Positions 8,499-17,303 of a DNA stretch of 64,000 nt are shown here, piece by piece (position 1 is the first letter of the stretch; each line of letters starts with the position of its first letter). The stretch spans positions 124,001 through 188,000 of the forward strand of contig CALKIV010000028.1 of NCBI GenBank assembly GCA_937995835.1, read 5' to 3'. This stretch comes from an uncultured Dysgonomonas sp. (GTDB taxonomy: Bacteria; Bacteroidota; Bacteroidia; Bacteroidales; Dysgonomonadaceae). Below the pieces are notes generated by a model that was given only the letters and a program-made list of their open reading frames with translations, was not told the origin of the DNA and searched no databases. The position numbers and the translations under genes were made by a program.

Positions 8499-10343
8499 AT
8501 GAAGGTTAAAACTATTTTATTATCAACGGTTCTCGCTTTGGTGTCATTATTGACGTATGCTCAAAATGGCAAAAAAGTATATGCAGACTATCATGGGACG
8601 AGGTACACTCGTCCCCATGATGGCATGCTGGGCCGTTGGTCATACTATCTGCACACTGGGCAGTTCAATACTCCCATCAAGAGCTTGAACTACAATGCAG
8701 ACATTATTCTTGAGAATGGAAGACACGACATTGCCTCTGTCAACTATCCCCTAGTGGGCATACAGTCGGCAATGGACGAGGACTACATAGAGTATCAGAT
8801 TCTTTCAGCAAAAACAGCTGGTATAGATGGCTTCTTTATCGAATGGGGTTACCCTGAGCATGAGTCCAACTTCTTGTTGAAGGCTATGCAAAGAGTTGCC
8901 GGCAGATACAACTTCGAGATCGGAGTCAACTGGTGCGACGGCTGGCTCTACTATGATTGGATTACCAAACAAGTGCCATCGATCAAAACGAGAGAAGACA
9001 AGACACAACACTTCTTCAAGTCGCTTCAATACTTGACTGATAGCGTTTTTTCTGTCCCTACTGCTCCTCTGGTAAAGGATATTCCAGTTGCATACCTTTT
9101 TGGTGGAATAACCAGTGAAGAATATAAAAATGAGATTCTGACAAAAGAATTAAAACTCAACAAAGGAGTGAATCACCCTGTCTTCCTAAAGCGTCTAGCG
9201 CCATTCGGGAAGGTAGAGAATAACCTCTTTGAAACCAATAACATTGATGCTGAGATCAAAGAATGGACTGACTTGGGCATGTCTCCCACAGCGTGGATTC
9301 CTGCCCGAGTGCGTCCAATGGATAAGAAGTATCCACTTTGGGATCTCTATGCAACCAGTGAAGATTTAGTCAACTTTTTAGAACCTTTCAAAAAGCAAGT
9401 TTGGGAGAATGACAACTACGCCATCCGTTCAGGTTTTGTAGTCCCGGGAATGGACAACAGAGGCTGTGGAGGCTGGGGACGAGGACATTTTTCTTTCATT
9501 CCTCGCAACTGTGGCGAAAGCTATGCCAATATGTGGCAAGCCAATTTGGATGCCAAAGACAAGCTAGATATGGTGTTCATCGCTTCATGGTCCGACTACA
9601 CCGAAGGTCACGAGATAGAGCCTACCATCGAGCATGGCGATAGAGAGTTGCATACCACACTGAAGTATGCCTCACGCTTCAAAGACGAAAAATTAGATGC
9701 GAGTGCTTTGGAGCTTCCTTTCAGACTTTTCAACCTAAGAAAAGAAACTGCAAGACTTCATGCCATTGGTTTAATCGCTGACTTAAATGCTAAAACATCT
9801 TCGTTTGATGCTATTGCCAATTTGATTAGCAATAAAGAGTATAAAAAAGCAATAGAAAAACTGGAAGCAGAAGAAAAAAGCCAGCAAAAAGTAGCGAAAA
9901 AAGTAAAATCCAAGACCTATGACAAAGCGAATCTTTACACCATCAAAGGCAAGAATAAAGATGGAGTATACGATATCAGCAAAACTGTTACGATCGTTTT
10001 GGATAAAAAATTGAGAAAAACTTTGGAGCAATCGTATTACGAGGGTTATATTTACTTTGAATATCTAGATGATAGCTACGACTTCTTCTCCATCAAGAGT
10101 GACACCAATCGCAAAGACGAAGTTTATGATAAATCTCTTATCATCAGCAACAACACCAACGATGTAAAAGACTCATCATACTCTAACATTGCGGAGATAA
10201 AAACGGATGACACACATAAATGGAAGAAGGCAAAAGTGAAGCTTTTTCATTCTAACATCGTATTCAATGCCGATAAAGATTTTCAATTCAAGGGAAAAGG
10301 AAAAGTAAAGAACATTTCTCTGAGCTTCGAGGTTTTCAACTGA
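8499..10343 (+). CDS. GH71/GH99-like glycoside hydrolase, paralogue without sorting domain
   Basis: A 614-residue paralogue of the enzyme at 4962. Signal peptide to 'LLTYAQ' (residue 21), then a near-identical mature N-terminus 'NGKKVYADYHG'. The barrel blocks are conserved: 'ILSAKTAGIDGFFIEWG' and 'SWSDYTEGHEIEPT' with candidate catalytic Asp366 and Glu369. A Lys/Glu-rich helical linker (about 430-470) and a C-terminal beta-domain follow. The Ig-like and T9SS domains of the first copy are absent, so this one should stay in the periplasm or be otherwise localised. That suggests a two-stage pathway: outside cleavage by the first copy, periplasmic trimming by this one. The fold-level assignment is good; the substrate is unknown. 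Confidence 0.75.
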   Translation: MKVKTILLSTVLALVSLLTYAQNGKKVYADYHGTRYTRPHDGMLGRWSYYLHTGQFNTPIKSLNYNADIILENGRHDIASVNYPLVGIQSAMDEDYIEYQILSAKTAGIDGFFIEWGYPEHESNFLLKAMQRVAGRYNFEIGVNWCDGWLYYDWITKQVPSIKTREDKTQHFFKSLQYLTDSVFSVPTAPLVKDIPVAYLFGGITSEEYKNEILTKELKLNKGVNHPVFLKRLAPFGKVENNLFETNNIDAEIKEWTDLGMSPTAWIPARVRPMDKKYPLWDLYATSEDLVNFLEPFKKQVWENDNYAIRSGFVVPGMDNRGCGGWGRGHFSFIPRNCGESYANMWQANLDAKDKLDMVFIASWSDYTEGHEIEPTIEHGDRELHTTLKYASRFKDEKLDASALELPFRLFNLRKETARLHAIGLIADLNAKTSSFDAIANLISNKEYKKAIEKLEAEEKSQQKVAKKVKSKTYDKANLYTIKGKNKDGVYDISKTVTIVLDKKLRKTLEQSYYEGYIYFEYLDDSYDFFSIKSDTNRKDEVYDKSLIISNNTNDVKDSSYSNIAEIKTDDTHKWKKAKVKLFHSNIVFNADKDFQFKGKGKVKNISLSFEVFN

Positions 10344-10362
10344 TAAAGCAAATTATAAATTA

Positions 10363-13026
10363 ATGACAATGAATAGATTTCTTATAATATTAATCACCTG
10401 TTTTTTGGCTTTGCCAGCAATGGCTAAGAACATTAAATACTCTATCAACGAGGCTTGGAAGTTTGCACTTGTAAACAATGCCGAAGCCTACAAGGTAGAT
10501 ATAGATGACAAAGGATGGGAAGTAGTATCTTTTCCACACACATGGAACAATAAAGATGCTGTGGACGAAGTACCCGGCTTTTTCAGAGGTGAAGGATGGT
10601 ATCGTAAGCAGACCTATATTGGAGATGTGGCAAAAGACAAAACAGTCTACCTATATTTCGAAGGTGCTAATCAAACCACAGATGTTTATGTCAACCAAAA
10701 GCACGTAGGCACCCATAAGGGAGGCTATGGCAGATTCAGTTTCGACATCACTCCTTATATCAAGGTGGGTGAGAAAAACTCTTTTGCCTTCAAGGTGGAT
10801 AACAGTTACGACAAAATGATTCCTCCACTTAGTGCAGACTTCACATTCTTTGGGGGCATCTATCGTGATGTATATCTTCAGATAGAAAATCCAGTGCACA
10901 TTTCTTTGCTCGACAAAGCATCCTCTGGAACTTATATCACGACTCCAGAAGTTTCTGAAAAAGGTGCAGCTGTAGAGGTGAAAACTTTGCTCAACAATCA
11001 CACAGCAAGCAAAAAAAATGTGGTGATAGAATATACAATCCTTTCTCCTAGAGGGACGAAAGTGGGACAAGCTTCGCTAAAGAAAGCATTAACAGCCAAA
11101 GTAGAGAATGTTGAAATGGCTCAAAAGTTTTCGATCAGCAATCCTGAACTTTGGTCTACTGACACACCTCAGCTCTATACTTTGTTGACTGCTGTTAAAG
11201 ATGCAAAAACAAAAGAAGTGCTAGACGAGTCGCAAGAAAACTTTGGTTTACGCTGGTTCAGCTTCGATGCCGATAAAGGTTTCTTCTTAAACGGAAAGCA
11301 TCTGAAACTGATCGGAACTTCTCGCCACCAATGTTTCCTTGGCATGGGAAATGCTTTAGATGATCAACTACATATCAGAGATGTGCAACTATTAAAGGAT
11401 ATGGGAGGCAACTTCTTGCGTATTGCTCACTATCCACAAGATCCTCTTGTGCTAGAAATGTGCGACAAGTTGGGGCTTATCACCTCTATCGAAATTCCGA
11501 TCATCAATGCAATAACAGAAGATCAAGAATTTTTGGACAACTCGCTCTACATGATGGACGAAATGATGAAGCAAAACTTCAATCACCCATCCCTTGTTTT
11601 GTGGACATACATGAACGAAGTGATGCTCAGATTGCCATACAAACAAGATTCTGAAGAATATAAGGCTTATGCCAAGGAGGTCAACAGACATGCTGAAGCA
11701 ATAGAAAAATCAATCAGAGCGCTTGATCCTTATCGCTATACACAAATACCTTTCCATGCAGCCATCGATCGTTATGCTGATGCTGGCTTGGTAGATATTC
11801 CCATGACTGTGGGGCTCAATCTCTATTCAGGATGGTATAATCCAGGGATTGAAAATATCGAAAAAGATATCTTAGATTTCAAGTCAAAATATCCTACCGT
11901 ACCTATCACTATCAGTGAGTATGGGGCAGATGTGGATGTGAGAATACATAGCGAAAAGCCAGAACGTTTCGACTTCAGTGTTGAGTTTGGCGATCTGTTT
12001 CATGAGCATTATTTAAAAACGTTTTTGAAACACGATTTTGTGGCAGGAACAAACATCTGGAATCTTAATGATTTCCACTCTGAGATCAGAACAGATGCTA
12101 TTCCTCGTATCAACAGCAAGGGAATAACAGGACTGGATAGAACCCCAAAGAACACCTATTGGCTGTATAAGGCAACACTAGTAAAGGAGCCTTTCATGAA
12201 AATTGCTTCTGCTGACTGGAAATACAGAACAGCACAAGATGCAGGAAATGGCACGTATACACAAAAGGTGAAAGTATATTCTAACCAAGCACTGGTTGAC
12301 TTATATCACAATGGAAAGCTAGTTTCTAAAGTGAAATTAAACAATCATGTGGGCGAAGCTGATGTTGCTTTCCAAAATGGTGTAAACACACTGGAAGCTC
12401 GTGTAGCCGACATCAACTTATCAGATATTGCCGAAGTGCACTATACCATCATTCCTCAAGTGTTAGATAACTCATTCACTGAGCTCAATGTTCTTTTAGG
12501 AACAGACAGAATGTTTGAAGACAAGACTTTCAAAACAAGTTGGATTCCCGAAAAAGAATATGCAAAGGGCAGTTGGGGCTATGTTGGTGGAGAAAGATTC
12601 AGAGCCAAAACTGGCTTTGGTTCACTTCCTGCAGCCGATTTGGATGTATTGGGCACTGACAAAGATCCTATCTTCCAAACTCAACGCGTAGACATCGAAT
12701 CATTTAAGGCTGATGTAGCTAATGGAAAATATGCTGTCTATCTCTATTGGGCAGATTTCAATAGAGCCGAAAGCAAAGAAGTGGTAGCATATAATTTAGG
12801 AAACGACAGAGTATATGAGAAAATATTACCTCGCGTTTTCGATGTTGCCATCAATAATCAAAAGGTATTAGAGAACTATGACATCCCTAACGAGGTAGGC
12901 ACTGGTCGTGCCATTGTCAAGAAGTTCGACATCGATGTAAACGATAACGAAGGTTTATCTATCGATTTTACACCTGTGGAAGGCAACGTCATCTTGAATG
13001 CCATCCGCATCGTAAAGAAAAATTAA
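10363..13026 (+). CDS. GH2-family glycosidase (beta-galactosidase-like) with malectin-like C-terminal domain
   Basis: An 887-residue exported enzyme; signal peptide ends at 'ALPAMA' (about residue 21). The ATG at 10369 is an equally good start. GH2 layout: N-terminal jelly roll (about 30-180, 'GEGWYRKQTYIGD', 'GANQTTDVYVNQKHVG'), Ig-like domain (about 180-300), then the TIM barrel with acid/base Glu419 in 'WTYMNEV' and nucleophile Glu519 in 'ISEYGAD'. After the barrel comes a DUF4982-like beta-domain (about 610-700) and a malectin-like module (about 710-887, 'RVFDVAINNQKVLENYDI' and 'GNVILNAIRIVKK'). The enzyme probably removes a beta-linked terminal sugar. Specificity within GH2 (galactose, mannose, glucuronate and others) cannot be told here. 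Confidence 0.88.
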   Translation: MTMNRFLIILITCFLALPAMAKNIKYSINEAWKFALVNNAEAYKVDIDDKGWEVVSFPHTWNNKDAVDEVPGFFRGEGWYRKQTYIGDVAKDKTVYLYFEGANQTTDVYVNQKHVGTHKGGYGRFSFDITPYIKVGEKNSFAFKVDNSYDKMIPPLSADFTFFGGIYRDVYLQIENPVHISLLDKASSGTYITTPEVSEKGAAVEVKTLLNNHTASKKNVVIEYTILSPRGTKVGQASLKKALTAKVENVEMAQKFSISNPELWSTDTPQLYTLLTAVKDAKTKEVLDESQENFGLRWFSFDADKGFFLNGKHLKLIGTSRHQCFLGMGNALDDQLHIRDVQLLKDMGGNFLRIAHYPQDPLVLEMCDKLGLITSIEIPIINAITEDQEFLDNSLYMMDEMMKQNFNHPSLVLWTYMNEVMLRLPYKQDSEEYKAYAKEVNRHAEAIEKSIRALDPYRYTQIPFHAAIDRYADAGLVDIPMTVGLNLYSGWYNPGIENIEKDILDFKSKYPTVPITISEYGADVDVRIHSEKPERFDFSVEFGDLFHEHYLKTFLKHDFVAGTNIWNLNDFHSEIRTDAIPRINSKGITGLDRTPKNTYWLYKATLVKEPFMKIASADWKYRTAQDAGNGTYTQKVKVYSNQALVDLYHNGKLVSKVKLNNHVGEADVAFQNGVNTLEARVADINLSDIAEVHYTIIPQVLDNSFTELNVLLGTDRMFEDKTFKTSWIPEKEYAKGSWGYVGGERFRAKTGFGSLPAADLDVLGTDKDPIFQTQRVDIESFKADVANGKYAVYLYWADFNRAESKEVVAYNLGNDRVYEKILPRVFDVAINNQKVLENYDIPNEVGTGRAIVKKFDIDVNDNEGLSIDFTPVEGNVILNAIRIVKKN

Positions 13027-13054
13027 ATCAGGGTTAACTACTACTAACTACAGG

Positions 13055-13105
13055 ATAGAGATGGTTTGAAAATTTTATTTGATAATCATCTCTATTCGTT
13101 TTTTT
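13055..13105 (+). terminator. Hairpin plus T-run between GH2 and GH31 genes
   Basis: A 9-bp perfect stem (13055-13063 with 13087-13095), with a 23-base loop, is followed two bases later by a run of seven T. It ends just before the GH31 start at 13121, so it may attenuate GH31 expression. The long loop makes it weaker than the other hairpins in the window. Confidence 0.4.
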
Positions 13106-13120
13106 AAATCATTTATTGAC

Positions 13121-15532
13121 ATGAAAAAATCAGTATATAGCCTCCTCTTTTTTCTCCTCTTGATCACTTCTTGTTCTCAAGAAAAGATCAAGGGAATACA
13201 GATCGAAGATGATGGCTTACAAATAAGAATATCCAATCTGGATGAACGCACCATACATGTAGAGGTATATCCTCTTGCTGATCCTCGCAAATCTCCATCC
13301 ATGGTGGTGGATGCAGAACGCACAAAAGATATTCAGTTCAGAGATGCAAAGATATTAGAAACTCCTCTCTTAAAAGTGGAGTACAATTCAGAGCAGAAAG
13401 CAATCTCCTTTACGGATAATAAAACAGGCAAAGTGATCTTGAGCGAAAAAGCCAAGACCTTTTCAGAAGTCGAATTTCTAGGAGAAAAAGGATATAGCAC
13501 GAGCCAAACCTTTCAGTTGACAGACGATGAAGCTATCTATGGACTTGGACAATATCAAGATGGTGTACTCAACTTCAGAGGGCACACTGTAAATCTGGTA
13601 CATGCCAACAGAGAGATAGCCAACCCTGTGATTGTCTCCACCAATAATTATGTCCTATTTTGGGATAATTATTCAAAAACGACCTTCACTGATAATGCTG
13701 GTGGTGCAACATTTTCATCCGAAATGGGCGAAGCTATCGATTATTATTTTGTCTATGGCAATGACATGAAGGATGCCATGGCTGGATTTCAGCAGTTGAC
13801 TGGCGAAGCTCCTATGTTGCCCAAAACAGCTTTTGGTTTCTGGATGTCTAAAGAAAGATATCGATCATTTGATGAACTGACTGCTGTTGTAGAAGAATAT
13901 CGCAAGCGAAAAATTCCACTGGACAATATCATTCAAGATTGGCAATACTGGGGTATAGACAAAAAAAGATGGAATGCCATGGAGTTTGATACCATTGGCT
14001 TCAACCACCCTAAAGAACGAATAGATAATTTGCATCAGATGAATGTCAAAGTAGCCCTTTCTGTGTGGCCGGGTGTAGGAGTAGATACCAAGATTTACCA
14101 GTCGATGGATTCCATTCATGCACTTTTTGATGAGCGCACTTGGGCAGGCTATAAGATTATTGATATTTACAATCCTGAAGCTCAGAAACTGTATTGGCAC
14201 TATCTGAAAACAGGACTCCTGAGCCAAGGCATCGACTCTTGGTGGATGGATGCCACGGAACCCTCTTTTCGCGATGGACTCTATCAAAGCAAACAAGAAG
14301 CATGGTCAAAATCTGCAGGGATGACCCACATTGGACCATTTCACAAATATCTAAATTCTTATTCGCTCGTTCTCTCTAAAGTGATGTACGAGAACTTGAG
14401 AAAAGAGAACAACAAGCGTGTCTCTGTACTCACTCGCTCTGCCTTTGCCGGACAACAACGTTATTCCACAATCACATGGTCGGGAGACATTTATGCCTCA
14501 TGGAATGTTTATAGAAAGCAGATCTCTGCCGGTCTCAACCTCTGCATGACAGGCATTCCTTATTGGACAACCGACATCGGAGGTTTTAGAGTCATCAGTC
14601 AAGAAACACTTGGTGCAGGTTCGGGCGAACTTAGTGGCTATGTAGACGAATCCATCGATACTTCTGATGGTGGCTACACCAAAGGGCTCGAAGATCCAGC
14701 CTATTTGGAACTCTATACTCGTTGGTTTCAATATGGTGTCTTCAACCCTATTTTCAGAGCACATGGCACCGAAGTGCCAAGAGAAATTTGGCATTTTGGC
14801 GAACCGGGAACACCATTCTATGATGCACAACTAAAAATGATAGACCTTAGATACAGTCTTCTGTCTTATATCTATTCCACAGCTTGGCAAGTGACCAAAG
14901 ATGGAATACCTATGATGCGCCCCATGGCTGTGGACTTCACTGCAGATCGAAAGACATTCAATGATGACAGTAGTTACATGTTTGGCGATGCTTTGCTCAT
15001 TCATCCAGTCACCCACCCCATGCTCTATGATAGAGAGGGTAAGATTTCCTCTCCGAATACAGATGTCAATGTGTATCTACCTCAACATCAAGGAAAGATT
15101 TGGTATGACCTAAATTCAAATAAAGCCTTTGTGGCAGGACAAGAGATTGCATACAGTGCCGGTCTTGACATAATTCCTGTCTTTGTGAAAGGGGGCTCCA
15201 TCATCCCTAGAAACAAAGTAGTAGAATATGTGGCAGCAGACAGTGGGACTGAAATGGACATCATCATCTATGCCGGAGCTGATGCAAGTTTCACTCTTTA
15301 TGAGGATGATAACGAAACCTACAACTATGAGAATGGCGAATATAGTTCCATCGAAATGAAATGGAATAATACCAAAAAGACGCTTACCATTGCTTCCCCT
15401 CTAGGTAAATATAGAGCTACGGATGAAGAACGCACTTTTAATATAAAAGTAATAACAACAGAATCATCTTCTGTTCAGAAAGCTGAAAAAACAATAATTT
15501 ACAAGAATCAAAAAATAGAAATAAATTTCTAA
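13121..15532 (+). CDS. GH31-family alpha-glycosidase lipoprotein
   Basis: About 803 residues from the ATG at 13121, chosen because it gives a proper lipoprotein signal (lipobox ITSC, Cys18); an upstream in-frame ATG at 13079 would add 14 residues ahead of it. N-terminal beta-sandwich (about 20-230), then the GH31 barrel with 'IPLDNIIQDWQYWG', nucleophile Asp377 in 'SWWMDATEPS', and acid/base Asp456 in 'ITWSGDIYASW'. C-terminal beta-domains end near 803. The WWMDATEP block is common in alpha-xylosidase/alpha-glucosidase-type GH31 enzymes of Bacteroidetes. As a lipoprotein it acts at a membrane, probably releasing alpha-linked monosaccharides. Alpha-glucosidase would fit a GH71 partner; alpha-xylosidase is the main alternative. 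Confidence 0.92.
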   Translation: MKKSVYSLLFFLLLITSCSQEKIKGIQIEDDGLQIRISNLDERTIHVEVYPLADPRKSPSMVVDAERTKDIQFRDAKILETPLLKVEYNSEQKAISFTDNKTGKVILSEKAKTFSEVEFLGEKGYSTSQTFQLTDDEAIYGLGQYQDGVLNFRGHTVNLVHANREIANPVIVSTNNYVLFWDNYSKTTFTDNAGGATFSSEMGEAIDYYFVYGNDMKDAMAGFQQLTGEAPMLPKTAFGFWMSKERYRSFDELTAVVEEYRKRKIPLDNIIQDWQYWGIDKKRWNAMEFDTIGFNHPKERIDNLHQMNVKVALSVWPGVGVDTKIYQSMDSIHALFDERTWAGYKIIDIYNPEAQKLYWHYLKTGLLSQGIDSWWMDATEPSFRDGLYQSKQEAWSKSAGMTHIGPFHKYLNSYSLVLSKVMYENLRKENNKRVSVLTRSAFAGQQRYSTITWSGDIYASWNVYRKQISAGLNLCMTGIPYWTTDIGGFRVISQETLGAGSGELSGYVDESIDTSDGGYTKGLEDPAYLELYTRWFQYGVFNPIFRAHGTEVPREIWHFGEPGTPFYDAQLKMIDLRYSLLSYIYSTAWQVTKDGIPMMRPMAVDFTADRKTFNDDSSYMFGDALLIHPVTHPMLYDREGKISSPNTDVNVYLPQHQGKIWYDLNSNKAFVAGQEIAYSAGLDIIPVFVKGGSIIPRNKVVEYVAADSGTEMDIIIYAGADASFTLYEDDNETYNYENGEYSSIEMKWNNTKKTLTIASPLGKYRATDEERTFNIKVITTESSSVQKAEKTIIYKNQKIEINF

Positions 15533-15554
15533 CAGTACCTATTATTATGCAGTG

Positions 15555-15590
15555 ATACCAGTTCTACACAAGAGTAGAACTGGTATTTTT
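15555..15590 (+). terminator. Rho-independent terminator closing the PUL
   Basis: A perfect 13-bp stem (15555-15567 with 15574-15586), a 6-base loop, then a T-run. It marks the 3' end of the polysaccharide locus. Confidence 0.9.
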
Positions 15591-15632
15591 CATTTCACCA
15601 AACTACACAAACTTTAATTCACAACGGTTTCT

Positions 15633-15663
15633 TTTGCAACTATTATAAATTAATCTATCTTTG
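15633..15663 (+). promoter_or_regulatory. Bacteroidetes promoter of the FadL-type gene
   Basis: A -33 TTTG at 15633-15636 and a -7 TATCTTTG at 15656-15663 are separated by exactly 19 bases, a full match to the TTTG-N19-TAnnTTTG consensus. The start codon is 33 bases downstream. Confidence 0.85.
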
Positions 15664-15696
15664 TCGCCTTACTTTTAAAATAAATTAAAGTTTACT

Positions 15697-17139
15697 ATGA
15701 TTAAGAAGACATTATTGATCGCTTCATTTGCGCTAGTAGGATTTGCCAACACCTATGCAGGTGGTATATTGACAAATACCAATCAGAGTACTCGTTTTAC
15801 TCGCCTATTTGCCCTCGAAGCAATGACCAATGCCGCAGATGCTGCATATTACAATCCAGCAGGAACTACTAAGCTTTCTGAGGGATTTCATTTCACATTT
15901 AGCAATCAAAGTGCCTTCCAAGAAAGACACATAACAAGTACCTTTCCTACAATCAACGGAGGTGAACCAAAGTTATATAAAGGAAAAGCTTCAGCACCGG
16001 TTATTCCTTCCATACAAGGAGTATATCGAAAAGGGAAGTGGGCTCTATCAGGAGGTATTGCCATCGTAGGTGGTGGTGGAAAAGCCACATTCAACGAGGG
16101 TTTACCGATGTTTGAAGTACCTGTGTCAACATTACCTGGAGCTATAACTAAGGAATTGGGTGCAAAACTGCCAATTTCTGCCGATAAGTATGAAGTAACA
16201 CAATACATGACAGGATCCAACTATATTTTTGGTGGTCAGATTGGTGGAGCATACAAAATCAATGATATGTTCTCAGTATATGGAGGATTTAGATTAAATA
16301 TTGTGCACAACAAGTACGAAGGATATCTAAATGACCTACGTTTAAATCTTAAATCTCCGGGAGTACCACAAGCTGGTTTGCCGGCTTATGATGGTTCAAT
16401 GACTAGCCCTAGTGTGCCTTTAGCTATAATGATCAAAACTCTAGAAGGCAAACAAGATCCTACGCCAGCAGAGCTAGCAAGCTTGGAAGGCTTACGCATC
16501 ATGCAACATGCAGCTTCGGAAGAAGGGGCACAGTTGAACTCAAAACAATCAGGATGGGGAGTAGCTCCAATCATTGGGTTCAATTTTTCTTGGAACAAAT
16601 TAAATATTGGAGCCAAATACGAATTTAGATCAGCCCTAGATGTTGAAAATAAAACATCTATTGACAATACAGGAATGTTCAAAGATGGAGTAAACACAGC
16701 ACACGATGTCCCTGCACTATTAGCCGTTGGAGCATCATATAACATCATCGATCCTTTGACTGTAAGTGTAGGTTATCACCATTTCTTCGACAAACAAGCT
16801 GATATGGCCGGTAACAAACAAAAAGCTCTGACAGGAGGAACAAATGAATACCTTTTCGGTGCTGAGTGGAAAATAGACCAAATGTTTTTAGTTAGTATGG
16901 GAGGTCAGATCACCAGATATGGTTTAGCTGACAAATTCCAATCAGACCTAAGTTTTTCAGTTAATTCTTACTCTCTTGGGTTCGGAGGAGCTGTAAATGT
17001 ATCTAAAAATGTACAAATAAATGTAGGCTACTTCTTCACCGATTACGGAGACTATACTATGAAAGCCGATTATGGTGCAAACAACACTTACACCAGAAAA
17101 AACAAAGTGTTCTCTGCCGGAGTAGATTTTTCTTTCTAA
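15697..17139 (+). CDS. OMPP1/FadL/TodX-family outer-membrane transport protein
   Basis: A 480-residue outer-membrane barrel related to FadL, which lets long-chain fatty acids and other hydrophobic compounds diffuse across the outer membrane. Signal peptide to 'ANTYA' (residue 21). The N-terminal hatch region carries the family block 'ALEAMTNAADAAYYNPAGTTKL' (near residues 33-54; a split of the usual 'ADAAYYNPAG' signature). Long extracellular loops and C-terminal strands 'QINVGYFFTDYGDY' and 'SAGVDFSF' follow, ending in Phe. It stands alone with its own promoter and terminator. The family is firm, the substrate is not. Confidence 0.9.
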   Translation: MIKKTLLIASFALVGFANTYAGGILTNTNQSTRFTRLFALEAMTNAADAAYYNPAGTTKLSEGFHFTFSNQSAFQERHITSTFPTINGGEPKLYKGKASAPVIPSIQGVYRKGKWALSGGIAIVGGGGKATFNEGLPMFEVPVSTLPGAITKELGAKLPISADKYEVTQYMTGSNYIFGGQIGGAYKINDMFSVYGGFRLNIVHNKYEGYLNDLRLNLKSPGVPQAGLPAYDGSMTSPSVPLAIMIKTLEGKQDPTPAELASLEGLRIMQHAASEEGAQLNSKQSGWGVAPIIGFNFSWNKLNIGAKYEFRSALDVENKTSIDNTGMFKDGVNTAHDVPALLAVGASYNIIDPLTVSVGYHHFFDKQADMAGNKQKALTGGTNEYLFGAEWKIDQMFLVSMGGQITRYGLADKFQSDLSFSVNSYSLGFGGAVNVSKNVQINVGYFFTDYGDYTMKADYGANNTYTRKNKVFSAGVDFSF

Positions 17140-17181
17140 AAAAGTTAGAAACAAAGTATATATTCTAGATAGCTAAAAACG

Positions 17182-17220
17182 AGGTCAAGGGTAAATTTAC
17201 CCTTGACCTTGTTGATTTTT
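17182..17220 (+). terminator. Palindromic terminator after the FadL-type gene
   Basis: Positions 17182-17209 form a perfect 28-base palindrome (14-bp arms, loop formed by the central AATT), followed by a T-run at 17216-17220. Confidence 0.75.
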
Positions 17221-17231
17221 GCTATGTCGAG

Positions 17232-17262
17232 ATTGCAAAATGAAGTTTTTTATGTAAGTTTG
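17232..17262 (+). promoter_or_regulatory. Promoter of the GltD/NfnB-like gene
   Basis: The -7 box TAAGTTTG at 17255-17262 matches the consensus. A near-consensus -33 (ATTG, 17232-17235) lies exactly 19 bases upstream. The ATG follows 41 bases after the box. Confidence 0.65.
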
Positions 17263-17303
17263 TCCCATTAAACTTTATTTCAAGAAATAGATACTCCTAA
17301 CAT

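Noticed and set aside
10651..11070. 139-codon antisense ORF inside the GH2 gene
   Set aside because: Antisense to a clear enzyme gene, Cys/His-rich low-quality sequence with no signals; a shadow frame. The same applies to antisense frames at 13865-14296, 24501-24929 and 46123-46554.
13067..13110. A promoter for the GH31 gene
   Set aside because: TTTG boxes occur but no TAnnTTTG lies at the required spacing.
13079..13120. Longer start of the GH31 gene
   Set aside because: It adds 14 residues before an otherwise ideal lipoprotein signal.
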